Source: Phialocephala subalpina (taxonomy: Eukaryota > Ascomycota > Leotiomycetes > Helotiales > Mollisiaceae). Taken from it: 64,000 bases of DNA. The stretch is from assembly GCA_900073065.1 (NCBI GenBank), contig FJOG01000002.1:1892243-1956242 (forward strand). The letters run 5' to 3'. Below the pieces are notes generated by a model. It worked only from the letters and a program-made list of their open reading frames with translations, did no database searches and was not told the origin of the DNA. The position numbers and the translations under genes are program-made. Of this stretch, positions 11,373-21,912 are shown piece by piece; the stretch's first letter is position 1; the number at the start of each line of letters is the position of its first letter.

Positions 11373-12137
11373 GTTGGTGATTCTTCCGGCGCATGAACAG
11401 TGGTAGCCTTCTGGGTGGCATTGAGTTGAACGAGCGGGGTGTAGAGCCGCAGATATGTACCGCAGTTGACGCGGAGACCGTGAACCGCGAATTTTGGTGT
11501 AAATTGAAAACTGGCTCACGTGATTCGTATTTGCGACGAAATCGTGAAGTTGGCTTTGCCTGTGTCGGAACAAGAAAGGTGCAAATGCCTCTTGGTATCT
11601 CTAAATATTTATCTTGATCTTGTATTGGCTTCCTCTTACTCGTATTTGCTGTATGGGAGAAAACCTTAAGTTGATAAGGCTGAGCACCAGAAATTAGCGT
11701 GACACTATTTTCAATGTATGTTATAGAACTCGGAAAATGAAGTATTCTGGAGATGGTTGCCTTAAAATAATGATAAAATATCCCTCTCCTGCGAAGAGGC
11801 CATCGCCGCCTACTGTGTGTCAAAAAAAAGTCAATAGCCTCACCCCTCACATCCTTGGGCCGCTTTTCGCTGTTGCTAAGGCAACCGGAGTAATCGCGAC
11901 TTTGAAGCTCAACATCGAAACACGGATGAAAGCTCGAATACAGAACTCTGACGACGCGTCGTCTACACAAATTTTACTAACAGCAGCATAAAATACTCGA
12001 ATCTGCCAATTCCTATCGAATGTCAATCTCACTTTCGAACATTCAGGAACCGAACGCGTATCGACCACAAAACAACAATCGTATGTATGAGCTACGAATA
12101 AATCTCGATCATACTTCCACGCTCGGCGCATTCAGCA
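11373..12137. promoter_or_regulatory. Shared divergent promoter region
   Basis: 765 bp between the divergent starts of the disordered protein (11372, minus) and the Nud1-like gene (12138, plus). No coding signal is seen. It contains a perfect palindromic TCACGTGA at 11516-11523. Confidence 0.6.
11516..11523. promoter_or_regulatory. TCACGTGA palindrome, Cbf1/bHLH-like site
   Basis: An 8-bp perfect palindrome in the divergent promoter, 144 bp from the minus-strand start. It matches the core bound by fungal bHLH factors of the Cbf1 type. The assignment is by motif only. Confidence 0.4.
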
Positions 12138-15100
12138 ATGGAGCATGCCTGGCTACATTCGCTTTCTGAAGATTGGATCTCTCAGCACCCCTCATCTGGT
12201 TCTCCAGCACCCTCCCTGGGCAACAGCGTTTCCTCGAGTACTCGCACCGCGTCGAGTCGCATCCCGAAATACAATTCCCAGAAGCAAGCATGGGCCGCAC
12301 CAAATGAGGGAGGAAATAGCCCTCTGAGCGAGCGAAGCCTTAACGAGTACAACATTCCGTTGTCGCAACGGTCTCTGCGCCAGCCATCCAAGCTGCGTGA
12401 AGTTACAATGGGTGGCCGAGGTCGCCACCTGTCGCGCGCACTCTCAGCCTCTTCTACACAATCAGTCCAGCACAATACAGTCCAGCACAAGTCGCATAGC
12501 CTTTCCCCGAAGAAGGAGACACCTGAGTGGAAGAGACGGCTTCTCCAAGGCGAGGTCGCATATGGCGAAGCGAAGGATCTTTTCAGTGCTGCTGGTCTCG
12601 AGACTATCTTTCAACCACCCCCCGAAACTTCGAATTCCCCTAATAAATTGCCTGCGCGAGAAGTCGATGACGATGGCAGTGTTGCCATGCCTTCTAGCCC
12701 TCCTCCATACGACTTCGGGCGTGTCAACTCTGGAAATGAGGACAATGACGAGGACAATTTTCAAAGACACCAGCAGCCACGGGGCGTGAAATACAGGCTA
12801 GCAGAGTCAGATGGTAGCGAATTCTCAATAAATGATCTGAGTAGAGGTAGCAGCTTTCAACTCACAGCTAGATCAGTTCGAGGCAGTGAAGATGTAGGGC
12901 ATCAATCGGAAGCTGCCTCCGAGATGGACTCTTCAGTATTGCAGCACCGGAATGGAGTTAACGGAGCAGGTCGAACTACAAGTGGTCAGAGCGACGTCCG
13001 GAATGAAGAGCTCAGCCCTATCTACATATCAAGACACAATACAATCGACGGGAGGATCGACTATGCAGCGTCGAATATTCCAGCAGATGAGCTACAGCGG
13101 CGTCTCGAGAACATACGGGAGGAAAGTCCCGCTCAATTTGATGATGATCAGGATGGTGTCTCCGAGCAGCTCCCAGCAAATATGACTGTTGAGACAGACG
13201 ATTACGCTCACAACGGTCGATTTGTCAACCTTCGGAGAGGCGGTCATTCCCAAGAAGGCTCTTTCCAGAAACGAATGCTCAGTCCGTCATCCCTTCCAGC
13301 TATCGATGAGTCTGCCATGCTACCCGAGGAATCGATGCAGGCAAGCACGCCGAAGCAGTTGCCAAACATAAAGAAAACAAGATCATCGAACGAGTACCAG
13401 CAGGCCTCGAGAATTCAAGGGTCACCTCCAGTACCTCAGACACCTTACACGAGCCCCAGCAAACCCACCCAGAAAGAACAGCAAAGTAGTTCAGGCAGCC
13501 CTTTGAAGCTATTCGGCACGTATGACACGTTCACCAATCAAAAACTTCTTCGAAGACTTAGTCAATTTGAAGGCGATTTTGAGGAAGCGAACGGTCAGGA
13601 ATCAACGCATCCGGAGATGAACGATGCTTTTGTCGCACAATCTAGCGCAGTAAAACCTTCCCAAGACAATGGTGCCCACGAACATACATCGAGAAAACTC
13701 ACCAGCTTTGGAAGAGGCGATCTAGATGGGTTTCAGTTCAGCGAAGAAGTGTCCTATGCCTCTAGTGGGTCCAACGGAGAGGACGAAGACAAAGAGAATA
13801 TGTCATTACCTCTCTTAAATCCCGACACTCAACACGCATTCAGGTTTCACCTTGAGCCATCTCCGGCTCTTGAAGACGATGTTGTCTCGACCAACCGCAC
13901 GAGGTTCACAAGTACGACTAGGACGTCGAAGCACATTATTAGTGTACGCAAGACTCGGCCAGGGACAAGCAGTTCTGACTTCTCAACTGATATGCATCCT
14001 TCTCAACAACAAGAAGATCTCCAAACACCGAGGAAACGAACTGGTGACTCGGAAGGCAAAAGACTACAAAGAACGCCACTGAAGGATCCAACACCGAAGC
14101 GTCGACGGACCTTGCAGAATGTTGACACCGAAGAGGACGAGTCTCTTGCGCTTGATTCCTTAAGAGAAACCCACCAACAAATGCAGTCTGTCATAGGAAG
14201 GAAACGAAAAGATGCCAGACATGGCGACAATCAGCAGGCAGCAAACCCCAAAGTCCTAGCCATGCGCCAGATTCTACGACCGCGTACACCGACACCCAGC
14301 CAGCGAAGCAGCCAAACTGAGAGACCCCCTCTCGCGGAGATGGATCCATTATTCGATCGGGCGAGAATCCTACAGCAGGAGAAGATTGCCAAGATTCAAG
14401 CAGAGCTCGACTCTACCAATCATCTCAAGATGTCGGCTGTGCTCGGCATGAGCCAGCAAATGCAGAACGATAGTCGCAAAGGTTCCGTCACGACGCAGGA
14501 CTTCTTAGATGAAGCCAAGAAGATAATGGCTGGCATTCGCGACAAAGTTAGGCCCCGAAGTGGACTAACGAGTCTTGAAGAGTCAGAATCCGAGAATGAC
14601 AAGAACCAGTCTCCAGGACTGGACCATCCTGAAGATGAGTTCGAGGATTCGTATCAGGAATCCACCAAAGAGCCGTTTTCGAGACCTCCCAGCCGCGAAG
14701 GAAAACCAATCGCACGACTACCAAGAGAACAGGAAGATCCCAAGCTTCTTGATCATCTTCGAAAATACCAGGAAATGAGTGAGGTGGATGGCCTTATTGC
14801 TTCTTCAATGAAGTCACTTGCATTGGCTAAGGAGGCTTCAAATGTCGCCAAAGAAGCTGACCGGGTGACTGACGAGACCATCTCAAGAGCATCAGGACGG
14901 TTCCTGAGCCAGGAGATTGTTACTGAGAGTGACCCGCCAAACGTCCGACTATCCGAGAACCCTGACTTGCAAAGAAAACGCAAACATTCGATATCATCGA
15001 TACCAAGCGCTGGAGAGGTCGCGGAAGCAGAATTTCCTTCCCACGGCTCGAATTCGTCGTCTGGGCAATCGACCTCGCGATCTATACCAACAGGATCATC

Positions 15101-17966
15101 GAGAGGCTCTGATTCTCGTCGGGTGATTCCTCCTCACACAGTTTCGCACTTAATTCCTGAGCAGGTTGCTGGTATGGTATTCGACCGCGAAAGAAATATT
15201 TGGGTCAAGAGAAAGAGTGTTAGTGGGGAGAGTCGAGGTCAGAACTTCCTCCCATCAGACGAGACTGAGGATGATCCATTTGGAGATATTCCAGATCTGT
15301 CTGTCGATGAGACCCAAGAGAGGCAGAGAATCAAAGCTGTCGACGCGAAGAGGAAAGAAGAGGCTCGTGTTGCACAAGAGCACCACGAGGAGGAGGAACG
15401 TAAGGCAGCAATACATTCCCAGCGTATGTCGCGTGAGCTGCGGGATTCAATTGCACCATCTGCTACTGATCGAAATCCTTCTTCGGAGCCTTCGAATCTC
15501 ACCCATTTGAGATCCAGTGTAACGACAGCGGAGCCTGCCACGAGACTAACCTCGCGGGGTGAAGAACATAACACTGTTTCATCTCAGGTTCATTCCCGGA
15601 CTGGTACTGTCAAAGAACAACACAGGATCGAGCGTACTGAAATACGGGAAGAAATTGTGGAGGAAGTTGAGAAGGAAATCTCCATCCTCGAGGATCGCGT
15701 TGACCCTACAACTCCACGACGACGAAATGTCACCATCACTTTCTCTTCTCCGGTGGCGTCGGTCATCAAACCTAACAACTACGAGAACGAGGATAGCTAC
15801 CAATCTGAGGAAGATGGGCGTAGTGAGAGCGACGATGAAGCCAGCAATGCGAGTGTCCTAGTCACCAAGAATCACAGTCGAAAGGCCTCAACGACAATGC
15901 GCTCTGCCATGCGCAGCGCATCACGACTTCAGTCTCTTCGTGGTCACACATTCTCCACTCGTCCAGTCTCTCGAATTGATGAACGAGATGAGGATTCTGC
16001 CATTAGGAACGACGAAGCTCGGGATCGCAGTAGCATCAGTATTGTCGTCTCGGCGCCTTTGCCTGCTCGAAGGGAAGCAAGCATGATTCTAGCTACCCCT
16101 CGTCCTTCGCACGAGGTCGGCACACTGACTCTAACCCCACTCTCTGACTTCACTGTGCACCATGGAGACCAATCTCTAGGTCTTGATGTCAGCTACGTTG
16201 CCCAGAATCAGCGCTATGTGATGGGAACTGAGACAAAGAAGGCACTTTCCTACTCGATCAAACAGTTGGTGGAAAAGCTGACAGAGGTGGAACCATACGA
16301 GCCTTTCTGGGAACATCTCAAGAAGCTGGAACTCAAGAACAAGGGTTTGACCAACCTTCACAAGCTTAACGAGTTCTGTGAAGAGCTAGAAGAGCTTGAC
16401 GTTTCTCATAATCAGCTCGGCCAACTGGATGGCATTCCTAGGACTGTTCGACACCTCAGCATAACTCATAATTGCCTGACAGAATTGACCGCTTGGGCCC
16501 ACCTCGGCAACCTCCAATACATCAACGTTTCGAACAATGAGCTCGAGTCATTATCGGCACTCAAACTTCTTGTTCATCTGAGAGGCCTGACTGCCGACAA
16601 TAACAACATCACTTCTTTGGATGGTGTCAGCCAGCTTGATGGACTACTGAGCTTACGCTTGCGAGGAAACTCGATCCAATCTTGTGACTTCGGCGGTACC
16701 AAGCTTCAGCGCCTGACAGAGCTGGACCTGGCGGGCAATCGAATCAGAAATGTCTACAGCGTCCAGGAATTGCAATCCTTATCAAGTTTGAATCTTGAGG
16801 ATAATTGTCTTTCCGGCATGTCAATAGATGGCTCCGATGCTTTATGGGCTCTGAGCGATCTAAGACTAAGCGGCAACAATTTGATCACCTTGGACGTTGC
16901 CCGTTTCCCGAATCTGCGCCTCCTCTACCTTGATCGAAATCGTCTGGGGACTGTCACCGGTCTGCTGAAGACAAAAGTCGACAGTCTGTCTATGCGAGAA
17001 CAGCAAGACGGGTTTGCCCTCGATCTGTCATTTCTCAGCCAAGTCTTCGAAGTCCGCAAGCTTTTCCTTTCAGGCAACTATCTGGGTACCTTCGATCCCC
17101 AGGTAGAGTTCATGAATCTGCAGTGTTTGGAGCTCGCGAATTGCGGACTTAACTCGCTACCGAGTAATTTTGGATTGATGGTTGCGAATACTCGAACACT
17201 GAATCTGAATTTCAACGCTCTGAAGGACCTCAAGCCACTCCTTGGCATCCGTCGTCTCAAGAAACTACATTTGGCTGGAAACAGAATCTTGAGGCTGAGG
17301 ACGACGGCGCGGGTCTTGGGACATTTCCCATCCTTGACTTTGACCGACATGAGAGGCAATCCTCTTACTGTGGGATGGTATCCACCAATGGAAGAAACCA
17401 GGATGATCCTTTCAGGAGTTGAACACAATGCCGAGCCTCAAGATCCTTTCGTTCTTGGCATGGCAGACCGCGAAAGGGATGAGAAGTATGTACAAAGATT
17501 GGATATGCAGACACGGATGTTGCGGCGAACATTCGAGATACTTGTTCTGGGCGATTGTCCACGGTTGAGAGTCTTCGACGGCTTGGATGTCGATATGTCG
17601 GTGGTGATTCGGAAAGACAGTACTTGGCAAGCATTGGTGAATGCTGGGGTCTTGAAGACTCCCGCTTTGGAGGGCCCAGAGCCTGAAGAACAGAAGAAAG
17701 ATGTGGCGTCTTCAGAAGCTGTGCAAGAAGAACAGAGTGTGTCGAGGTCTGTTAAGACCTCAACGGAGACGTCTGTTGAGACCTTTATGGAGAAGTGCGT
17801 GCGGACTTCAGTGGAGGAGCGGATAGGGAAGTCGGTGGAGACACGCATTGAGAGTTCAGCAAAGAACTCGGCACAAAAGGCGATCGAGGAGCGGCACCCT
17901 ATCGAGAAGCCGGTGCAAAACCCGAAGGAAGAGGAACTATGGCCGGCGGAGGACTCCTTTGCGTGA
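12138..17966 (+). CDS. NUD1: Nud1/Cdc11-type septation and mitotic-exit scaffold, LRR protein
   Basis: A single exon of 1,942 residues from an ATG in good context. The N-terminus MEHAWLHSLSEDWISQ has the WLxSLSEDWI motif typical of fungal Cdc11/SnaD/Nud1 proteins. About 1,390 residues of disordered Ser/Glu/Gln-rich sequence follow, with Lys/Glu helices around 1050-1150. Residues about 1,390-1,690 form a run of SDS22-like leucine-rich repeats (LELKNKGLTNL, LDVSHNQLGQL, INVSNNELESL, LDLAGNRIRNV, LRLSGNNLITL). After the LRR cap the C-terminus is low-complexity Ser/Thr/Glu. Such proteins sit at the spindle pole body and anchor the septation initiation network or mitotic exit kinases (Sid2/Dbf2-Mob1, via Sid4 or Cnm67 partners). 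Length and layout agree with filamentous-fungal homologues. Confidence 0.88.
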   Translation: MEHAWLHSLSEDWISQHPSSGSPAPSLGNSVSSSTRTASSRIPKYNSQKQAWAAPNEGGNSPLSERSLNEYNIPLSQRSLRQPSKLREVTMGGRGRHLSRALSASSTQSVQHNTVQHKSHSLSPKKETPEWKRRLLQGEVAYGEAKDLFSAAGLETIFQPPPETSNSPNKLPAREVDDDGSVAMPSSPPPYDFGRVNSGNEDNDEDNFQRHQQPRGVKYRLAESDGSEFSINDLSRGSSFQLTARSVRGSEDVGHQSEAASEMDSSVLQHRNGVNGAGRTTSGQSDVRNEELSPIYISRHNTIDGRIDYAASNIPADELQRRLENIREESPAQFDDDQDGVSEQLPANMTVETDDYAHNGRFVNLRRGGHSQEGSFQKRMLSPSSLPAIDESAMLPEESMQASTPKQLPNIKKTRSSNEYQQASRIQGSPPVPQTPYTSPSKPTQKEQQSSSGSPLKLFGTYDTFTNQKLLRRLSQFEGDFEEANGQESTHPEMNDAFVAQSSAVKPSQDNGAHEHTSRKLTSFGRGDLDGFQFSEEVSYASSGSNGEDEDKENMSLPLLNPDTQHAFRFHLEPSPALEDDVVSTNRTRFTSTTRTSKHIISVRKTRPGTSSSDFSTDMHPSQQQEDLQTPRKRTGDSEGKRLQRTPLKDPTPKRRRTLQNVDTEEDESLALDSLRETHQQMQSVIGRKRKDARHGDNQQAANPKVLAMRQILRPRTPTPSQRSSQTERPPLAEMDPLFDRARILQQEKIAKIQAELDSTNHLKMSAVLGMSQQMQNDSRKGSVTTQDFLDEAKKIMAGIRDKVRPRSGLTSLEESESENDKNQSPGLDHPEDEFEDSYQESTKEPFSRPPSREGKPIARLPREQEDPKLLDHLRKYQEMSEVDGLIASSMKSLALAKEASNVAKEADRVTDETISRASGRFLSQEIVTESDPPNVRLSENPDLQRKRKHSISSIPSAGEVAEAEFPSHGSNSSSGQSTSRSIPTGSSRGSDSRRVIPPHTVSHLIPEQVAGMVFDRERNIWVKRKSVSGESRGQNFLPSDETEDDPFGDIPDLSVDETQERQRIKAVDAKRKEEARVAQEHHEEEERKAAIHSQRMSRELRDSIAPSATDRNPSSEPSNLTHLRSSVTTAEPATRLTSRGEEHNTVSSQVHSRTGTVKEQHRIERTEIREEIVEEVEKEISILEDRVDPTTPRRRNVTITFSSPVASVIKPNNYENEDSYQSEEDGRSESDDEASNASVLVTKNHSRKASTTMRSAMRSASRLQSLRGHTFSTRPVSRIDERDEDSAIRNDEARDRSSISIVVSAPLPARREASMILATPRPSHEVGTLTLTPLSDFTVHHGDQSLGLDVSYVAQNQRYVMGTETKKALSYSIKQLVEKLTEVEPYEPFWEHLKKLELKNKGLTNLHKLNEFCEELEELDVSHNQLGQLDGIPRTVRHLSITHNCLTELTAWAHLGNLQYINVSNNELESLSALKLLVHLRGLTADNNNITSLDGVSQLDGLLSLRLRGNSIQSCDFGGTKLQRLTELDLAGNRIRNVYSVQELQSLSSLNLEDNCLSGMSIDGSDALWALSDLRLSGNNLITLDVARFPNLRLLYLDRNRLGTVTGLLKTKVDSLSMREQQDGFALDLSFLSQVFEVRKLFLSGNYLGTFDPQVEFMNLQCLELANCGLNSLPSNFGLMVANTRTLNLNFNALKDLKPLLGIRRLKKLHLAGNRILRLRTTARVLGHFPSLTLTDMRGNPLTVGWYPPMEETRMILSGVEHNAEPQDPFVLGMADRERDEKYVQRLDMQTRMLRRTFEILVLGDCPRLRVFDGLDVDMSVVIRKDSTWQALVNAGVLKTPALEGPEPEEQKKDVASSEAVQEEQSVSRSVKTSTETSVETFMEKCVRTSVEERIGKSVETRIESSAKNSAQKAIEERHPIEKPVQNPKEEELWPAEDSFA

Positions 17967-18185
17967 GGAGTTTAGCTTATGAGTGCGATGTGTGACGAGT
18001 CTGAACTTTTATACAGTAGCATGGTGTTGGAGGCATGCATTGGGCTGGCGTTTAGTGTGCTGTACAATATCGGAGGGATAATGATTGACGAGTGGGAATG
18101 GACGAAATTGGAGAATCAAAAAGATTTCAAACTGAGAATCAGTCCAAGTCTTCAATATTCGATCGTGTTTCACATCATTTCCTAC

Positions 18186-19063
18186 CTACAACTTGGCTTT
18201 CGACGCACTTTTCTCCCACTCAGCAACCTTTTTCTGTTCCTCCTCTTTCCTCTTATCCTCCTTCTCCAAGTAAGCATTATACCTCTCCTCCTCCCTCTCA
18301 TGTCCCTCCATATCAAGATACCCCAACGTCTCCCTGAACATCTCTGCCTTCAATAACCCATAAACCCCCATCTTGCTTTTCTCGCTCAATTTCCTCTGTC
18401 CAATAAAATTCTTCAACTCTTCCATTCCTCCCGACGCATCTACTATCCCGCCTTCTAATGCTTCTTTGGCGCTGAAGCGTTTGGCTTCTAAGACCATGGT
18501 TTTGTAGATTTGTGGGGAGAGTTTCTGGCGGAAGATGGAGGACATGGCGGGTTTTAGGGGGACGCCGAGGTCGAGTTCGTTGAGACAAACGAAACCACGG
18601 GAGGGGTTGAAAATTCTATAGTCATGATACATTGCTACCATGAAGCCTCCCGCGAAGGCGTGGCCGTTTACTAGGGCGACTGTGGGCATGGGGTATCTGG
18701 GAACGAATCTCTGTTAGCAGTGTACTTTCTGTATACGAGAGGAGAGAAAGCATACGTCAATAATCTCTTGAACAAAGCAAACAGACTATTTGGAAAGAAG
18801 TTCGGAGTAGAAGATGAATGCTCGAGGTCAAGTCCATTGCTATAGAATTTCGGGATGCCAGAGGTAGTGACCACTACTCCGTGTGGGTATGAGAATTCTA
18901 ATATATCGAGCGCGAGGAGAAAAGTTTGGAGGAAAGGTGTTAGAAGGCGGTTGTCGGGAGGAGAAGTGAAGGTGAGGAGGTAGACTTTGTCGGAGAGAGA
19001 GGTGCAGACGAATGTCCCAGGGCTGTTGGGAATTTGCAGCGTGAAGAGAGGTTTGGATGCCAT
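18186..19063 (-). CDS. Peroxisomal enoyl-CoA hydratase/isomerase family protein
   Basis: Two exons, 18756-19063 and 18186-18696, with a 59-nt intron (donor GTATGC); 272 residues. Crotonase-fold features: VVVTTSGIPKFYSNGLDLEH (first oxyanion-hole strand) and VALVNGHAFAGGFMVAMYHD (second oxyanion-hole and helix region), joined correctly across the intron as LLTYPMPTVAL. The protein ends in ASKAKL, where AKL is a type 1 peroxisomal targeting signal. The layout (short crotonase domain, charged helical tail, PTS1) matches fungal and plant delta3-delta2 enoyl-CoA isomerases, which feed unsaturated fatty acids into peroxisomal beta-oxidation. The exact reaction (isomerase or hydratase) is not settled by the sequence. 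It converges with the Nud1-like gene (219 bp apart) and diverges from ALG2. Confidence 0.88.
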
Positions 19064-19547
19064 CTTGAATGTTGTGCTGTAAGATTATGGGGAGGAGGGG
19101 CGGAGAGAAGTTGATATGAAGCTTTGAAGCCATGGATTGATGTCAGTAATCAACACATGTTAGCCTGGACCTCGGCCCGTCGCGGGTAGCAAGTTTGGAA
19201 TGCTTCGACAAGCATTGTCTAGAATGACATTATACTTCCTGTGGTTGCAAATCTTCTACATTGGCACGCACATGCATCAATGCCCGGAAATCAGTTCGAA
19301 GATAGGAAAAGTACATCTCCAGATGGTGATGTCGAAAGCAAGGCTGTACGCACCAGTACGTTAAGATCTCTTCACATGCAAGGGTCTCGAATGCCGTAGA
19401 AAAGCCTTAGAAAATGGCGGGACGCTAGTGCAAGGCTGAGCTTCCTGTCTTGGCGTCGAGCCTGACGCGAAATCTGTCACTATCCCGCTCCACCAGCTCG
19501 GAGACTTCTTCCTTCTTCCAATCCTTTTATTTATTTACGATCAGGAA
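19064..19547. promoter_or_regulatory. Divergent promoter between the crotonase gene and ALG2
   Basis: 484 bp between two outward-facing starts. No ORF of note and no motif I would name. The 40 bases before the ALG2 ATG are pyrimidine-rich, as is usual near fungal transcription starts. Confidence 0.55.
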
Positions 19548-21176
19548 ATGGCGACAGCGGATAAGAAAAAGAATATCCTCTTTTTCCATCCCGACTTGGG
19601 AATCGGAGGTGCAGAGAGACTGATCATCGACGCTGCGGTGGGGCTACAAAACCGTGGCCATAAAGTTGTTATTTTCACCAGCCATTGCGACCCTAAACAT
19701 TGCTTCGACGAAGCTAGAGATGGTAATGAAATTCATTTACTATCTATATATATCTGCTGATATTTTTACAGGCACCCTCGATGTACGAGTCCGCGGCAAC
19801 CGAATAGTCCCTCCATCCATTTTCTCTCGATTCTCCATCATCTGCGCAATACTCCGACAGTTCAACCTCATTCTCTGGACATACTTCACATCCGAATTGA
19901 CTTTGCTAAATCCCGACGCTTTTGTTGTTGATCAACTGAGTGCTGGCCTGCCATGGCTCGCATATTTCTATCCCGAAACGAGGATTTTGTTTTACTGCCA
20001 TTTCCCAGATCTATTGCTGGCACAAGGAAGATCAGCTTGGTGGAAGCGTGTATACAGGATACCATTTGATTTTATTGAGCAGTGGAGTATGAGCTTTGCG
20101 GACTCGATAGCGGTCAATTCGGGATTCACGAAAGGTATTGTTGGACAAGTCTGGCCGGAGTTGGCTGCGAAACAGGATCTACAGATTGTTCATCCTTGTG
20201 TGGATGTCAAGCCGAAGAAGGCGGAGAATACCGATGACCCGGTTGGTGCCTGGAAGAACAAGAAGGTGCTTCTGAGTATAAATCGATTTGAGAGAAAGAA
20301 AGATATTGGCCTTGCGATCAAGGCGTATGCCGGGCTTGGGAAGCAAGGTAGAGAAGGAGTGAGATTGGTCTGCGCAGGTACGTACATTCTCATGGGTTGA
20401 GAAGACAGGAGGCTCACCGACATTTAGGTGGCTACGATAATCGTGTTCAGGAAAATGTGGTCTACCACAAAGAACTTGTCAGCCTCGCCGAGTCATTGGG
20501 GTTGAAGATCGCCACAACCAAGACCATAGTCACTGCTCTGAATGTCCAAGACGACGTAGATGTTCTGTTCCTTCTCTCAGTACCCGACGCCCTGAAGGAT
20601 ATGCTGTTAAATACCGCTCGTCTTCTTATTTACACTCCTTCCAACGAGCACTTCGGTATAGTCCCTTTGGAGGCAATGTTAGCTGGTGTGCCAGTTTTAG
20701 CAGCAAATACTGGGGGCCCACTCGAGACCGTGGTAGATGGAAAGACAGGCTGGCTGTGTCCACCTGAAGACATCGAACGATGGACAGCAGTTATGGACCA
20801 AGTCTTGCATAAGATGTCTGATGCTGACGTAAAGAAAATTGGCAACGCGGGTATCGAGAGAGTGAAGAAGGAGTTCTCCGATGTTAAGATGGCTGAGAGA
20901 TTGGATGGGATCATCTCAGGGATGGCTAGAGCAAATCGAAAGAGTGTCCAGGAGCTGTCATCCTTCATCTTGACGATTGGAGTTATCTTGTTCGATACTG
21001 CGTACTACTACGCGTTGCAGAACAAGCATCTACAGAGGAGATTAGGGAAGCTCCTCTTACCACCTTTTGCACTTTCAGCGTTATCAGTGTTATCCTGGGC
21101 GGTATATCTGGCGATAGGATATTCTTCGAGACAGAAAGCAAGACAAGAATCTCAGGCGCGAGATAAAGCTCGATGA
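19548..21176 (+). CDS. ALG2: Alpha-1,3/1,6-mannosyltransferase Alg2
   Basis: Three exons, 19548-19722, 19772-20377 and 20428-21176; introns of 49 nt (GTAATG...TTTACAG) and 50 nt (GTACGT...ATTTAG). The product is 509 residues. GT-B, GT4-family features: the N-terminal ILFFHPDLGIGGAERLI glycine-rich loop; FYCHFPDLLLA; the nucleotide-sugar domain with LLSINRFERKKD; and the EX7E catalytic motif EHFGIVPLE near residue 335, followed by GVPVLAANTGGPLETV. Hydrophobic segments near the C-terminus would hold it to the ER membrane. Alg2 adds the second and third mannoses to the dolichol-linked oligosaccharide on the cytosolic face of the ER. The gene is intact, with consensus splice sites. Confidence 0.95.
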
Positions 21177-21912
21177 AGATAACAGGAATGGATACCAATC
21201 ATTTGCATTGTAGCCTCATGCACATGCAGTCGACGAACAAGCTTCGGTGATATTGAAAAGCCTGGATGGAAGCCGGAGCAGCCGCCCCACTCCCAACACG
21301 CATGCCGATGTTGATACCAAGGGTATCGACTCCATCTTGACGGGTCTCTGGGCTGATGCAGGGTTGCTTCGTGGGGATATGTCGACGAATCAGTCTTAGT
21401 GAACGAGTGTTGCAAGGACGAGTGCCTGGTGGGGATGCTATCCGGCTGCATGTGCAAAGCGAAGCCCTGACATTTGAGACCATCAGCACCTTGAAGCTTT
21501 TATCACAACTCAATCAGAATCTCAAAAGATCTTCACCAACGTACACGCAATGAGTGAAGCCCACACTTATAACAATAGCCCAAAATAAGTACCACATTAA
21601 AATCTCTCACGTGATATCGACTTCATCTTCGGGAAATATTTAGCGTCGAAAAAAGCCCTCAGTCTCTTCTAACTTTCATTCAAGATCACCAACACATATT
21701 CCCCTTCCATCTACCCCGCAGATAACCACGCATCCAATGGATCGGTCCCGAGTCTCCACGTCCTGATATCTGAAGCACAAACAAGAGGTACGCGTTCGCA
21801 AACGTGGCCAATCGGGACCCCACAATCGGTCATCCCACTCGTCCCACTATCATTTTCTCAACTGCAAGTTTGGTCCAGAATCAGAGCCAGCGGATTGAAC
21901 GGACCAGCAATC
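21177..21912. other. Intergenic, promoter of the FAD oxidoreductase
   Basis: 736 bp between two plus-strand genes. No coding feature. A TCACGTGA palindrome lies at 21607-21614, about 300 bp before the downstream ATG. Confidence 0.55.
21607..21614. promoter_or_regulatory. TCACGTGA palindrome
   Basis: Perfect 8-bp palindrome upstream of the FAD oxidoreductase. A second identical copy sits at 22223-22230, inside intron 1 of the same gene. Motif-level evidence only. Confidence 0.4.

Noticed and set aside
11329..11970. 213-residue minus-strand frame upstream of the disordered protein
   Set aside because: It overlaps the first codons of the accepted gene in another frame and has no recognisable motif; most of it lies in the divergent promoter.
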